Origin: G965216905 sp965216905
GTDB taxonomy: Bacteria; Actinomycetota; Acidimicrobiia; Spongiisociales; ZC4RG35
Length of the DNA stretch: 64,000 nt
Assembly (NCBI GenBank): GCA_965216905.1
Contig: OZ244213.1
Location: forward strand, 2,728,001-2,792,000
Direction: 5' to 3'
The position numbers and the translations under genes are program-made. Below are positions 57,095 through 64,000 of this stretch, piece by piece. The first letter of the stretch is position 1; every line of letters begins with the position of its first letter. The notes beneath the pieces were generated by a model. It was given only the letters and a program-made list of their open reading frames with translations. It did no database searches and had not been told where the DNA came from.

Positions 57095-57373
57095 TCACTC
57101 CGGTGTTTGTCGGGCTGCGTGCTCGGCCAGCGATCGGAAGACCAGCACCAACAGCACCATGATCCCCAATGTCGCCCCGATGCCCGCCACCAGCGCGATC
57201 GCCAGCCGCCAACCCGGACAGGTGACGACCACGCCGTCGACCATCTGCCGGCACGACACATCGGTCACGAACCAACCCATCACTCCGGCGAGCACCCCGG
57301 TGATGACCGAAGGGATCATGATCCACGGGTTCGGGGCTCGGCGGGGCTCCCTCGGCTCGGAGCTGGAGGTCAT
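57095..57373 (-). CDS. Small two-TM membrane protein
   Basis: The 92-residue protein has a proline-rich N-terminus (SSEPREPRRAPNPW), a TM segment (IMIPSVITGVLAGVMGWFV), an external loop with two cysteines (VSCRQMVDGVVVTCPGW) and a second TM segment (LAIALVAGIGATLGIMVLLVLVF). The paired loop cysteines could form a disulfide. No family recognised. The ATG overlaps the stop of the upstream gene (ATGA). Confidence 0.75.
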   Translation of the reverse strand: MTSSSEPREPRRAPNPWIMIPSVITGVLAGVMGWFVTDVSCRQMVDGVVVTCPGWRLAIALVAGIGATLGIMVLLVLVFRSLAEHAARQTPE

Positions 57374-58125
57374 CGCCCGGCCCGTCTCCGGCCGCGTTCA
57401 TCGAGCCCGGCGGCATCGAGCACCTCGCCGGGCACGAGTTCGGGCAGAATCGGCCGGCCCTGAACCCGCCTCACCAAGGGCCTCACGGCGAGGCCCACCT
57501 CCGTCCTCCACGCCAGGACGCCGACGGCGACCGCCGCACCCGCCAGGACCCACCGGCCGGTGCCCGGCGCACCGACGGCCAACGCCAGGAGTCCGATGGG
57601 GACGAGCAGGCGAACACACCAGATGGCCATGGGGAGGGCTTTGGCGTACCAGATCAATCCGACGGTCGCCCCGGCCGACGCCGTCCACTCCCAGCCATCG
57701 AGCCCATCGACGCCGGCGGCGGCGACCACTCCCGGAATCGCCAGGAGGACCAGCATCAGCATGATTGCGGAGCGGGGAGGTCCGGAGGCCGCCGGCAGGG
57801 CTCCGACCACCGCTCCGGTCATCGGTCCCACCATGACGACGATGGCCGCTCCGGCGGCGATCAGCCCGATCCACCACAACGGACTCATCGGCAAGGCGAG
57901 GGCCAGCAGCAGTCCGAGGCCGCCAACCGCCACCCCAAGTCGGCGCGCCCACCGCGCCGAACCCACCAGCATCCCGACCACCGCCACCGAGGTCACGGTC
58001 ACCAGCCAGGCCGCCAGCAACCCACGGCTGTCCGCCGGCCACGGACCGTCCCCGGCCAGCAGGCGAACCGACCACAGAACCCCGGTCACGAAGACGACTC
58101 CGACGGCGATGAACGCGCTACGCAC
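57370..58125 (-). CDS. Polytopic membrane protein of unknown function
   Basis: The 251-residue protein has about eight hydrophobic segments, rich in Ala, Gly, Val and Leu, and a basic C-terminal cytoplasmic tail (RTEVGLAVRPLVRRVQGRPILPELVPGEVLDAAGLDERGRRR). No motif recognised. The GTG at 58125 is chosen because it begins directly with the first TM segment (RSAFIAVGVVFVTGVLWSV); upstream in-frame starts overlap the divergent NUDIX gene. It is coupled to the small two-TM gene. Confidence 0.7.
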   Translation of the reverse strand: MRSAFIAVGVVFVTGVLWSVRLLAGDGPWPADSRGLLAAWLVTVTSVAVVGMLVGSARWARRLGVAVGGLGLLLALALPMSPLWWIGLIAAGAAIVVMVGPMTGAVVGALPAASGPPRSAIMLMLVLLAIPGVVAAAGVDGLDGWEWTASAGATVGLIWYAKALPMAIWCVRLLVPIGLLALAVGAPGTGRWVLAGAAVAVGVLAWRTEVGLAVRPLVRRVQGRPILPELVPGEVLDAAGLDERGRRRAGR

Positions 58126-58198
58126 GCCCAGAGTCTCGATCGGCCGGCACGGTTCGACAAACCGGGACGGGCCCGCAGTGGTGGCGTAGCCTGAGTCG

Positions 58199-58717
58199 GT
58201 GCGACCGACGAGACCGATCGATTGGCCGGGCGAGTACCGATGGTGTCCGATGTGCCGGGCTGTCCTCGAGCCGCGGGTTCGCTCGGGAACCGAGCGCATG
58301 GTCTGCCCTCGCTGCGACTGGGTGCACTTCCGCGACCCGGGGGTCGGTGCCGCCGTCCTGGTTCGAGATCGCGCCGGGCGTGTGTTGTTGGTGCGTCGCG
58401 GGCCGTCGGCCTCGCAGTCCGGCCGGTGGTGCATACCTTGTGGGTACGTCGACTACGGGGAGGAGGTGCGCACCGCCGCAGCCCGAGAGGTGGCCGAAGA
58501 GACCGGGCTGGTGGTGGAGGTGGGTCCGCCGGTGTGGGTCGCCTCCAACTTCCACGATCCGGCCAAGCTCACCGTTGGCATCTGGTTCGAGGGTCGGGTG
58601 ATCGGGGGGGTGCTCGCCCCGGGAGACGATGCCGTCGACGTGGGGTGGTTCGACCTCGACGCCCTCCCCGACCTCGCTTTCGATACCGACCGATCGCTGC
58701 TGGGGACGCTCGGCTGA
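58199..58717 (+). CDS. NUDIX hydrolase with N-terminal zinc ribbon
   Basis: The 172-residue protein has a zinc-ribbon N-terminus (CPMC and CPRC, about residues 16-39), like NADH pyrophosphatase NudC-type and related proteins, and a complete Nudix box GYVDYGEEVRTAAAREVAEETGL (G-x5-E-x7-R-E-U-x-E-E-x-G). Substrate is probably a nucleoside diphosphate derivative. GTG start at 58199 has TAGCCT 6 nt upstream (58187-58192) and no ribosome binding site. Confidence 0.9.
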   Translation: MRPTRPIDWPGEYRWCPMCRAVLEPRVRSGTERMVCPRCDWVHFRDPGVGAAVLVRDRAGRVLLVRRGPSASQSGRWCIPCGYVDYGEEVRTAAAREVAEETGLVVEVGPPVWVASNFHDPAKLTVGIWFEGRVIGGVLAPGDDAVDVGWFDLDALPDLAFDTDRSLLGTLG

Positions 58718-58746
58718 GCAGACACGCCCTCGGCGGACGTGGTTGC

Positions 58747-59358
58747 TCAGGAAGTGACGTCGAGATCGGGTGTGAACACTCCCACCTCGGACCAGCCATC
58801 GGCGGCATCCAGCGAGATCACCGATGCGTGTCCCGGCTTGTCGTGGTTCTGGCCGGCGAGCGATCGGCCCGTCAGGGCGAGTCGGGCGGCCTGGACAGGG
58901 TCCTGGTGGCTGACGATGACCACGTCGCCGTCCCGATAGCGGCTCGAGATGTCGGTGATGGCGGCCCGCATGCGGACGGCGAGCGCCTGCAGCGACTCCG
59001 GCGAGAACGGGAGGTCGAGAGGATCGTGGAGGTAGGCATCCAGCTCGCCGGGGAACTCCTCGTCCAAGTCATCCCAGCCGACGCCCGCCCAGCGGTCCGC
59101 CAGCCGCCACTCGGTCAGCCGCGGATCGACCCCCACCGGAAGACCAAAACGCTTGGCGATGATCCCGGCCGTTTCCAGGGCCCGCTCCAGCGGTGACGAC
59201 CACACGGCCACGACCGGCCGATTGCCGAGATGCCGGGCGGCGCGCGCCGCTTCGGCTCGGCCGGTGTCCGACAACCCGAACCCCGCCAGCGCTGCGTAGA
59301 CGACGTGGTCGGGGTTGTCGACTTCCCCATGGCGGATCAGATGGACGAGTCGTGGCAC
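58747..59358 (-). CDS. Histidine phosphatase superfamily protein
   Basis: The 203-residue protein has the catalytic motif HLIRHGEVDNP near its N-terminus (phospho-His plus Arg) and the second His in DVVIVSHQDPVQAARLAL, with the supporting WSSPLERALETAGIIA and RLTEWRLADRW segments. The substrate class (phosphosugar, alpha-ribazole phosphate, other) is open. Start GTG at 59358 has a TACTCT hexamer 8 nt upstream (59367-59372). Confidence 0.9.
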   Translation of the reverse strand: MPRLVHLIRHGEVDNPDHVVYAALAGFGLSDTGRAEAARAARHLGNRPVVAVWSSPLERALETAGIIAKRFGLPVGVDPRLTEWRLADRWAGVGWDDLDEEFPGELDAYLHDPLDLPFSPESLQALAVRMRAAITDISSRYRDGDVVIVSHQDPVQAARLALTGRSLAGQNHDKPGHASVISLDAADGWSEVGVFTPDLDVTS

Positions 59359-59475
59359 GGCGGGGGAGAGTAGTGGACGAAGACGGCCGCGCCGGTTCGT
59401 CGACCCGACCGATCGGGCCGTACTCGAGCGCGCGATGGTCGCCCGGGCCGGTATGAGGCCGCCTACGCTCCGACC

Positions 59476-60678
59476 GTGGCGTTCACCGAGCCCATCGTCC
59501 ACGCCGACATGGATGCGTTCTTCGTCGAGGTGGAGCGCCTCCGCGATCCCAGCTTGAGGGACCGCCCGGTGGTCGTCGGTGGTCGCGGGCCGCGGTCGGT
59601 CGTCGCGGCCGCCAGCTATGAGGCTCGCACCTTCGGCGTGGTGTCGGCCATGCCCTCGATCGAGGCGCGTCGACGCTGCCCCCAACTGATCATCGTGCCA
59701 CCCGATCACGCCGAGTACGGGCGCGTCTCGGAGGAGGTCTTCCGCATCTTCCGCTCGTTCACGCCCATGGTCGAGGGCCTGTCGGTGGATGAAGCATTTC
59801 TGGACGTCGGGGGGTTGCGTCTCCACTATCCCTCGTCGACATCCGTCGCCGAAGCGATCCGGCAGCGGGTTCGCCAGGAGCTCGATCTGCCGTGCTCGGT
59901 GGGTGTCGCCGCCACCAAGTTCGTCGCCAAGCTGGCGTCGGTGCGCGCCAAGCCCGACGGCCTGTTTCGGGTTGCAGCGGAAGACACGACGTCGTTCCTC
60001 CACGGCCTCCCGGTGGCCGAGATGTGGGGGGTGGGGCGGGCGACCGAGGCCGCACTGGCCGGGCTCGGTATCGAAACCGTCGGTGATCTGGCCGCAACCC
60101 CGAACCGGACGCTCCAGCGTGTGGTGGGCCCCGGCATCGCCGGTCATCTCCTGCGCCTGGCGGCCGGCATCGACGAACGAGCGGTCGAGCCCGACGTTGC
60201 TGCGAAGTCGGTGTCCGTCGAAGAGACCGTCGATCGGGATCTCGTTTCGCTCGACGAGGTGCTCGTGAAACTCCGATGGCAGGCCGACGAGGTGACCCGC
60301 CGGTTGCGGCGAGGCGGCCACGTCGCCAAGACCGTCACGGTGAAGCTGCGGACGACCGACTTCGTGACGGTCACGCGGGCCGAGTCACTGGCGCAACCCA
60401 CGGATGTCGACGTCGAGGTGTTCGCCGTCGCGGCTCGACTGGCCCGGTCTGCATTTCGGCCCACCGCCCCACTCCGCCTCATCGGCATCGGTCTGTCTCA
60501 CCTCTCCGAACGCGATACACCGACCCAGCTCTCGGTGAAGCACGATCGGAGGTGGTCGGACGTGACCAAGGCGGCCGACGAGATCCGTGAACGGTTCGGC
60601 GAGCGATCGTTGGGACCGGCCGGCTCCGGTCGAGGTCGCGAAAAAACCTCTCGAGCGGACGACTCCCGTGATCCTTGA
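59476..60678 (+). CDS. dinB: DNA polymerase IV (Y family)
   Basis: The 400-residue translesion polymerase carries palm-domain catalytic acids D11 (HADMDAFFVEVE) and D105-E106 (SVDEAFLDVGG), the helix-hairpin-helix region (GVGRATEAALAGLGIETVGDLA) and a little-finger domain (KTVTVKLRTTDFVTVTRAESL). No SOS box is visible upstream, unlike for the DnaQ/UvrC fusion. GTG start at 59476 with TACGCT (59464-59469) 6 nt upstream and no ribosome binding site. Confidence 0.95.
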   Translation: MAFTEPIVHADMDAFFVEVERLRDPSLRDRPVVVGGRGPRSVVAAASYEARTFGVVSAMPSIEARRRCPQLIIVPPDHAEYGRVSEEVFRIFRSFTPMVEGLSVDEAFLDVGGLRLHYPSSTSVAEAIRQRVRQELDLPCSVGVAATKFVAKLASVRAKPDGLFRVAAEDTTSFLHGLPVAEMWGVGRATEAALAGLGIETVGDLAATPNRTLQRVVGPGIAGHLLRLAAGIDERAVEPDVAAKSVSVEETVDRDLVSLDEVLVKLRWQADEVTRRLRRGGHVAKTVTVKLRTTDFVTVTRAESLAQPTDVDVEVFAVAARLARSAFRPTAPLRLIGIGLSHLSERDTPTQLSVKHDRRWSDVTKAADEIRERFGERSLGPAGSGRGREKTSRADDSRDP

Positions 60679-60745
60679 ACCCGAACGGGACGTATACTGA
60701 CCAGCAGCGAGACCGGCGACCCGTTCGGTGAGGTGGGTTCTTTCG

Positions 60746-61006
60746 ATGCCACTCGACGAGCACGAACAGAAGATCTTCGGGGAGATCGAGCGCCAGTTCT
60801 ACGAGGAAGATCCCGACCTCGTCGAGGCGGTTCGAAAGATCGAGCGTTCCGCGCGTTTCGGCATGCGGCTTCCCATCCTCGGACTCATTCTCGGATCTGC
60901 CGTCGTGTTGCTCACCTTCACGTTCAATCCGTTCATCGCTCTCGCCGGGTTCGGGGTGATGGTCGCCTCGGCCACCGCCCTCGTCACCTCGATCCGGGCT
61001 CGCTGA
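60746..61006 (+). CDS. DUF3040 small membrane protein
   Basis: The 86-residue protein begins MPLDEHEQKIFGEIERQFYEEDPDL, the DUF3040 N-terminal signature, followed by two TM segments (LPILGLILGSAVVLLTFTF and PFIALAGFGVMVASATALV). It is a typical actinobacterial small membrane protein, in many genomes near division or cell-wall genes; function unknown. ATG at 60746 chosen because the family begins M-P-L. Confidence 0.88.
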   Translation: MPLDEHEQKIFGEIERQFYEEDPDLVEAVRKIERSARFGMRLPILGLILGSAVVLLTFTFNPFIALAGFGVMVASATALVTSIRAR

Positions 61007-61120
61007 AGCCCTCCGCGATGTCCTCGAGTCGGTCGATCGCGCCCGCGGCGGGACCGTTCGGACCGGAAAAGGCTGGAAGTCCCCGGTCTCGCCGACTTGC
61101 CTCTCGGAGGCCTCGCTAGA

Positions 61121-61285
61121 GTGACGCCCCCACCCCCGGCGGAGGAGAGCGCCGAGGGTCACCGAGGCGGTGTGATCGCACGCATCGAACTGAGTGAGGC
61201 GACGCCGTCGTTCGCCCGTCGGCGCCTCGGTCGGGTGAAGTTGGACGAGAAGTCGACCGCTGGTCGGCCGGGGAAGGGCATGTGA
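61121..61285 (+). CDS. Possible small ORF coupled to the MerR-like gene
   Basis: A 54-codon frame from GTG 61121 (or TTG 61097) ends with TGA overlapping the GTG start of the next gene by four bases, the junction type used by genuine operon neighbours here. The product is Pro/Glu-rich, then basic (FARRRLGRVKLDEKS). No homologue recognised. It lies in a 275-base gap with no other feature, so it could also be chance. Confidence 0.3.
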   Translation: MTPPPPAEESAEGHRGGVIARIELSEATPSFARRRLGRVKLDEKSTAGRPGKGM

Positions 61286-61788
61286 TCTTGGACGAGGGTT
61301 TCACCGCCGATCAGGCGTCGAAGTTGACTGGCTGCACACATCATCAGCTGCGCTACTGGGATCGGGTGGATCTGGTGAGACCCTCGATTCAGAGCACCGG
61401 TGGGAGGCCGGGAGTCCGCCGTCTGTACGACTTCCGGGACCTGGTCGCCCTCCGCGTCGTACGGAGTCTGCTCGACAACGGGATGTCGCTTCAGCGGGTT
61501 CGGCGGGCGTGGGACTATCTCCGCCGGAATGCCTCGATGGAGCAGCATCTGTCGGAGGTGAAACTGGTCACCGACGGCTCATCCATCTTTTCGATCGCCA
61601 CCAATGAAGGTGAGTTGCTCGACGCGCTGCGACAGGGTCAGCTGGCCTTCTTCGTCGCCATCGACGAGATAACCCGGTCGGTCGAAGAGGATGTCAGCCG
61701 CTTCGAGCTCGATCGGAGCCGGTTCCTCGAGATGTTGCAGCGGGTCGAGGACGATGTCACCGAGGAGATGCAGGCCGCCGACGGCTGA
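61282..61788 (+). CDS. MerR-like transcriptional regulator
   Basis: The 168-residue protein has an N-terminal MerR winged helix (FTADQASKLTGCTHHQLRYWDRVDLVRPSIQST...GVRRLYDFRDLVALRVVRSLLDNGMSLQRVRRAWDYLRR, about 6-90). A C-terminal part of about 75 residues with a helical end (EITRSVEEDVSRFELDRSRFLEMLQRVEDDVTEEM) may be the dimer coiled coil. Effector unknown; no metal-binding Cys pattern is seen. GTG start with GGGAAGG upstream. Confidence 0.88.
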   Translation: MILDEGFTADQASKLTGCTHHQLRYWDRVDLVRPSIQSTGGRPGVRRLYDFRDLVALRVVRSLLDNGMSLQRVRRAWDYLRRNASMEQHLSEVKLVTDGSSIFSIATNEGELLDALRQGQLAFFVAIDEITRSVEEDVSRFELDRSRFLEMLQRVEDDVTEEMQAADG

Positions 61789-61811
61789 AGGTCCGGCCAC
61801 CGGCCGGGTCG

Positions 61812-64000
61812 TCAGCGCCGGAACAGCGACCGGGGCGAGAGCCAGCTTCGGAGCCATCGGAACCGCTCCGAGTCCTCTCTGAGGCGATCTTCCGCCCTTT
61901 CGAACTCGGGGGCGCACTCGACCGTCGTGTGGCCGCCGTACGCAGCCTCGCCGTAGCGGTCGGCCAGCGGCACGAGATCCGCTCCGGCGCGCGTCGCGAT
62001 CTCCAACGGCGTGTGCGCAGGGGTGGGTGGGTCTCCGAGATCGGTGAGTCGGTCGACGATCTCACGCCAGGCCGCATCGACGTCACCGGCCAGGATCCGT
62101 TTGAGTCTGCGCCGCCGCCGCAAGGCCTTGATCGCGGGAACGAGTCCCGCGGCGATACCGAACGAGAAGACGCCTGCCACCCACCAGGGCACCCGGATGT
62201 TCTGGCCGGTGGGAAGGGTGAATCCGCCAAAGTCGGGAACCGGATCCGATGCACGGTCCTCGATCAAGCGATCGGGGATCAAAGGATCCGACGGGCTCGA
62301 CGACGAGGCATCGGCCTCGTCGGGGGCCGGCAGATAGGTACGAGCGTCGAAGCCGAGTTCGTCTCCGCCCAACGACGGATTGACGCCATCGCTGCGGGGT
62401 GTTGGATCGAAACGCACCCATCCCTGGCCGTCCATCCACATCTCCACCCAGGCGTGTGAGTTCCGTTCCCGTACGACGATGAGATCGGTGCCGTCGTCTT
62501 GGTTCTGGACTTCGCCGGGGGTGAAGCCCACCACGATCCGGCTCGGAATCCCGAGAGCCCGGCCCAACACACCCATGGCGGTGGCGAACTGCTCGCAGTA
62601 TCCGATTCGGTAGTTGGGGGAGTCTGGATCGATGATCCAATCGACCAGGTCGAGACTGCTGTGCCCGGTGCTCACCTCCGTCGAGTACTCGAACTGGTCG
62701 GGATCGCGGAAGAAGCTCTCCAGGAGAAGCGCCTCCTCGAAAGGTGTTGCGGCGTTTTCGGTGATGCGTTCGGCAATCCCGAGCACATCTTCACGGACAT
62801 CGTCGGGGAGGTCCACGAATCGCTCGACCGTGTCCGGTCGCGGCTCCACACCGGTGGGCGAGACGGTGAGGTCCATGGCCCCATCGGCCACCGCCGCCTC
62901 GAAGATGGGGCTGAGGCGGGTGCCGTCCGTCGCCAGTTCACCGATGTCGGGGATCGGCACGTCCGCCTGGAATTGATAGATCCAGTCGTCGATGACCTGA
63001 AGGTCGATGGCCACCGAGCCATCCTCACGGACTCGGAAACCCTGCTGGATGAGCGGTTGCTCACTCGACAGGTCCACCGGGGAGTAGATGGTGGGCAGGA
63101 AGGATCCCTTCAGCGCGGCGATCTGGACCCGGGCGGAGATGCGTGATGTCGGGCCGCTGAACTTCCAATCGGGTCGTTCCCACCGGCTGGCCCCACCGGT
63201 CGAAAACGTCTGCTCCGACGCTCGCCAGAACTCCCCGTCGTATCGATCGAGGGTGATGAGCTTCCAGTACAACTCTCGGTTCGGCGGGGCGTTCTCGCTG
63301 AAGCGGGCGTAGAAGACCGGTTCGTCGGACAGATCCACCAACTGTTGTTGGAGCCCGACGAAGACGTTGACGGACCCGGTTCCGAACAACCCCGTCCCGA
63401 TGCCGGAGTTGGTTCTCCATCCGAGCAGGCCGGCCTCGGCGATGCTGGCGGCCAGCCCCGTCCCGGTGAGGAGCCCACCCAGGATGCTGACCACCAACAG
63501 ACTCGCCAGCAAACCGGACGATCGACGGGGAACCAGATCGCCGTCGGTGAACCGGGCACGGCCGAGCCGGGTGCGAGTCAGTGGAGCGCTGATCGCGAGG
63601 GCGGCAGCCGCAACGAGGAGAAAGGCCAAGACCCACCACGAACCGGGCGGCCGGCGATCGAAGGTGGCGAACTGGAGATACACCCCCAGCGGCGGGATGA
63701 CCGACAGGGCTGGTCGAACCCGGACCGCTCCGAACGCGACCAGCGCGCCCAGTGCCCAGAACAGAATCGCCAGCAGGGCGACGACGCCTTGCACCGGCAC
63801 GACCGGCGCAGCCCCGAAGCGAATGAGCTGGGTGGCGATCTCCATCTGTTCGGCGGCGGTGCGGAAGGTCGCCTGGGTGGGGAGGAGCCCGAACGTCATC
63901 GAGGCGGAGTCGATGACTCGAAGTGCCAGGACCACGGCACCGACACCGTTCAGCAGCCACAGGCTCCATCGTGGACCGCGTGCGCTCTCGGTGGCCAGCG
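61812..64000 (-). CDS. Transglutaminase-domain membrane protein, TgpA-like (5' end beyond window)
   Basis: The frame is open to the right window edge, so the N-terminus is missing; at least 728 residues are visible. N-terminal TM segments (GVVALLAILFWALGALVAFGAV and others) are followed by an extracellular region and a transglutaminase-like core with Cys in YCEQFATAMGVLGRALGIPSRIVVGF, His in NSHAWVEMWMDGQGW and Asp in VRFDPTPR. One more TM segment (VPWWVAGVFSFGIAAGLVPAIKAL) leads to a cytoplasmic tail. TgpA-type genes usually sit with MoxR and DUF58 genes, expected upstream outside the window. Confidence 0.92.
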   Translation of the reverse strand, partial: LATESARGPRWSLWLLNGVGAVVLALRVIDSASMTFGLLPTQATFRTAAEQMEIATQLIRFGAAPVVPVQGVVALLAILFWALGALVAFGAVRVRPALSVIPPLGVYLQFATFDRRPPGSWWVLAFLLVAAAALAISAPLTRTRLGRARFTDGDLVPRRSSGLLASLLVVSILGGLLTGTGLAASIAEAGLLGWRTNSGIGTGLFGTGSVNVFVGLQQQLVDLSDEPVFYARFSENAPPNRELYWKLITLDRYDGEFWRASEQTFSTGGASRWERPDWKFSGPTSRISARVQIAALKGSFLPTIYSPVDLSSEQPLIQQGFRVREDGSVAIDLQVIDDWIYQFQADVPIPDIGELATDGTRLSPIFEAAVADGAMDLTVSPTGVEPRPDTVERFVDLPDDVREDVLGIAERITENAATPFEEALLLESFFRDPDQFEYSTEVSTGHSSLDLVDWIIDPDSPNYRIGYCEQFATAMGVLGRALGIPSRIVVGFTPGEVQNQDDGTDLIVVRERNSHAWVEMWMDGQGWVRFDPTPRSDGVNPSLGGDELGFDARTYLPAPDEADASSSSPSDPLIPDRLIEDRASDPVPDFGGFTLPTGQNIRVPWWVAGVFSFGIAAGLVPAIKALRRRRRLKRILAGDVDAAWREIVDRLTDLGDPPTPAHTPLEIATRAGADLVPLADRYGEAAYGGHTTVECAPEFERAEDRLREDSERFRWLRSWLSPRSLFRR

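Noticed and set aside
59359..59475. SOS box upstream of dinB
   Set aside because: No TCGAAC-N4-GTTCGA or close variant is present before dinB, although the gene family is often SOS-controlled.
1..64000. tRNA, rRNA, transposase, integrase, toxin-antitoxin or phage-defence genes
   Set aside because: I saw no supporting sequence for any of these; all well-supported frames are accounted for by housekeeping or hypothetical genes.

Overview
The window is a GC-rich, very gene-dense stretch of a bacterial chromosome. The gene content points to the phylum Actinomycetota, most likely the class Acidimicrobiia. The evidence is: small actinobacterial families (DUF3040-like, DUF6458-like, DUF5667-like), a Cdc48-like double AAA+ ATPase, a Tricorn protease, two luciferase-like (probably F420-dependent) oxidoreductases, a DnaQ/UvrC-type fusion, secreted proteins ending in Cys-pair SLH-like repeats, and a TrpR-like YerC gene fused into the histidine operon by a 4-base overlap. 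Class-level placement is inference. I saw no tRNA, rRNA, insertion sequence, prophage or CRISPR array. Almost everything looks like vertically inherited core genome.

Layout. 1-2.7 kb: tail of a histidine kinase, an Lgt-like membrane protein, a TlpA-like lipoprotein and an AhpD-like protein. 2.8-8.6 kb: histidine biosynthesis, with yerC-hisG-hisD-hisB-hisH-hisF-hisIE on the minus strand, every junction a 4-base overlap, and divergent hisA; a 34-bp imperfect palindrome lies between the two arms. hisC and a histidinol-phosphatase are missing. 8.6-13.8 kb: Cdc48-like ATPase, DEDD-exonuclease/GIY-YIG fusion under a consensus SOS box, an RNA methyltransferase and an ECF-like sigma factor. 13.9-16.7 kb: small membrane protein plus a two-component system. 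16.7-25.3 kb: proton-translocating transhydrogenase (pntA split in two, pntB), a universal stress protein, Tricorn protease and a CAP/SLH secreted protein.

25.3-34.2 kb: branched-chain amino acid operon ilvB-ilvN-ilvC-leuA-(two CNNM/CBS membrane proteins)-leuB. It is preceded by an attenuator with an 8-residue leader peptide (MPSILVLP), a 13-bp hairpin and a textbook intrinsic terminator. 34.2-42.2 kb: NYN-domain protein, epoxyqueuosine reductase QueG, alpha-glucan phosphorylase, ilvD and a metallophosphoesterase. 42.2-46.4 kb: a tight operon of SRPBCC protein, ArsA/Get3-like ATPase, small protein, ROK sugar kinase, DUF1232 protein and LLM-class oxidoreductase. 46.4-52.6 kb: membrane class III nucleotide cyclase, AlaC-like aminotransferase, secreted subtilase with SLH repeats, F420-type oxidoreductase. 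52.7-57.1 kb: type II fatty acid synthesis fabD-fabH-fabG-acpP-fabF. 57.1-64 kb: small membrane proteins, NUDIX hydrolase, histidine phosphatase, DNA polymerase IV, DUF3040 protein, MerR-like regulator and a transglutaminase-domain membrane protein cut by the window edge.

The strongest non-coding signals are the ilv attenuator, the his palindrome next to its candidate TrpR-family regulator, the SOS box, an 11-bp-period direct repeat before the two-component locus, and a recurrent TANNNT hexamer 6-9 nt before start codons that suggests many leaderless transcripts. One CNNM gene appears to lack a canonical start codon. I did not find a clearly undescribed multi-gene system; the best candidate for an uncharacterised functional unit is the SRPBCC-ArsA-ROK-DUF1232 operon.
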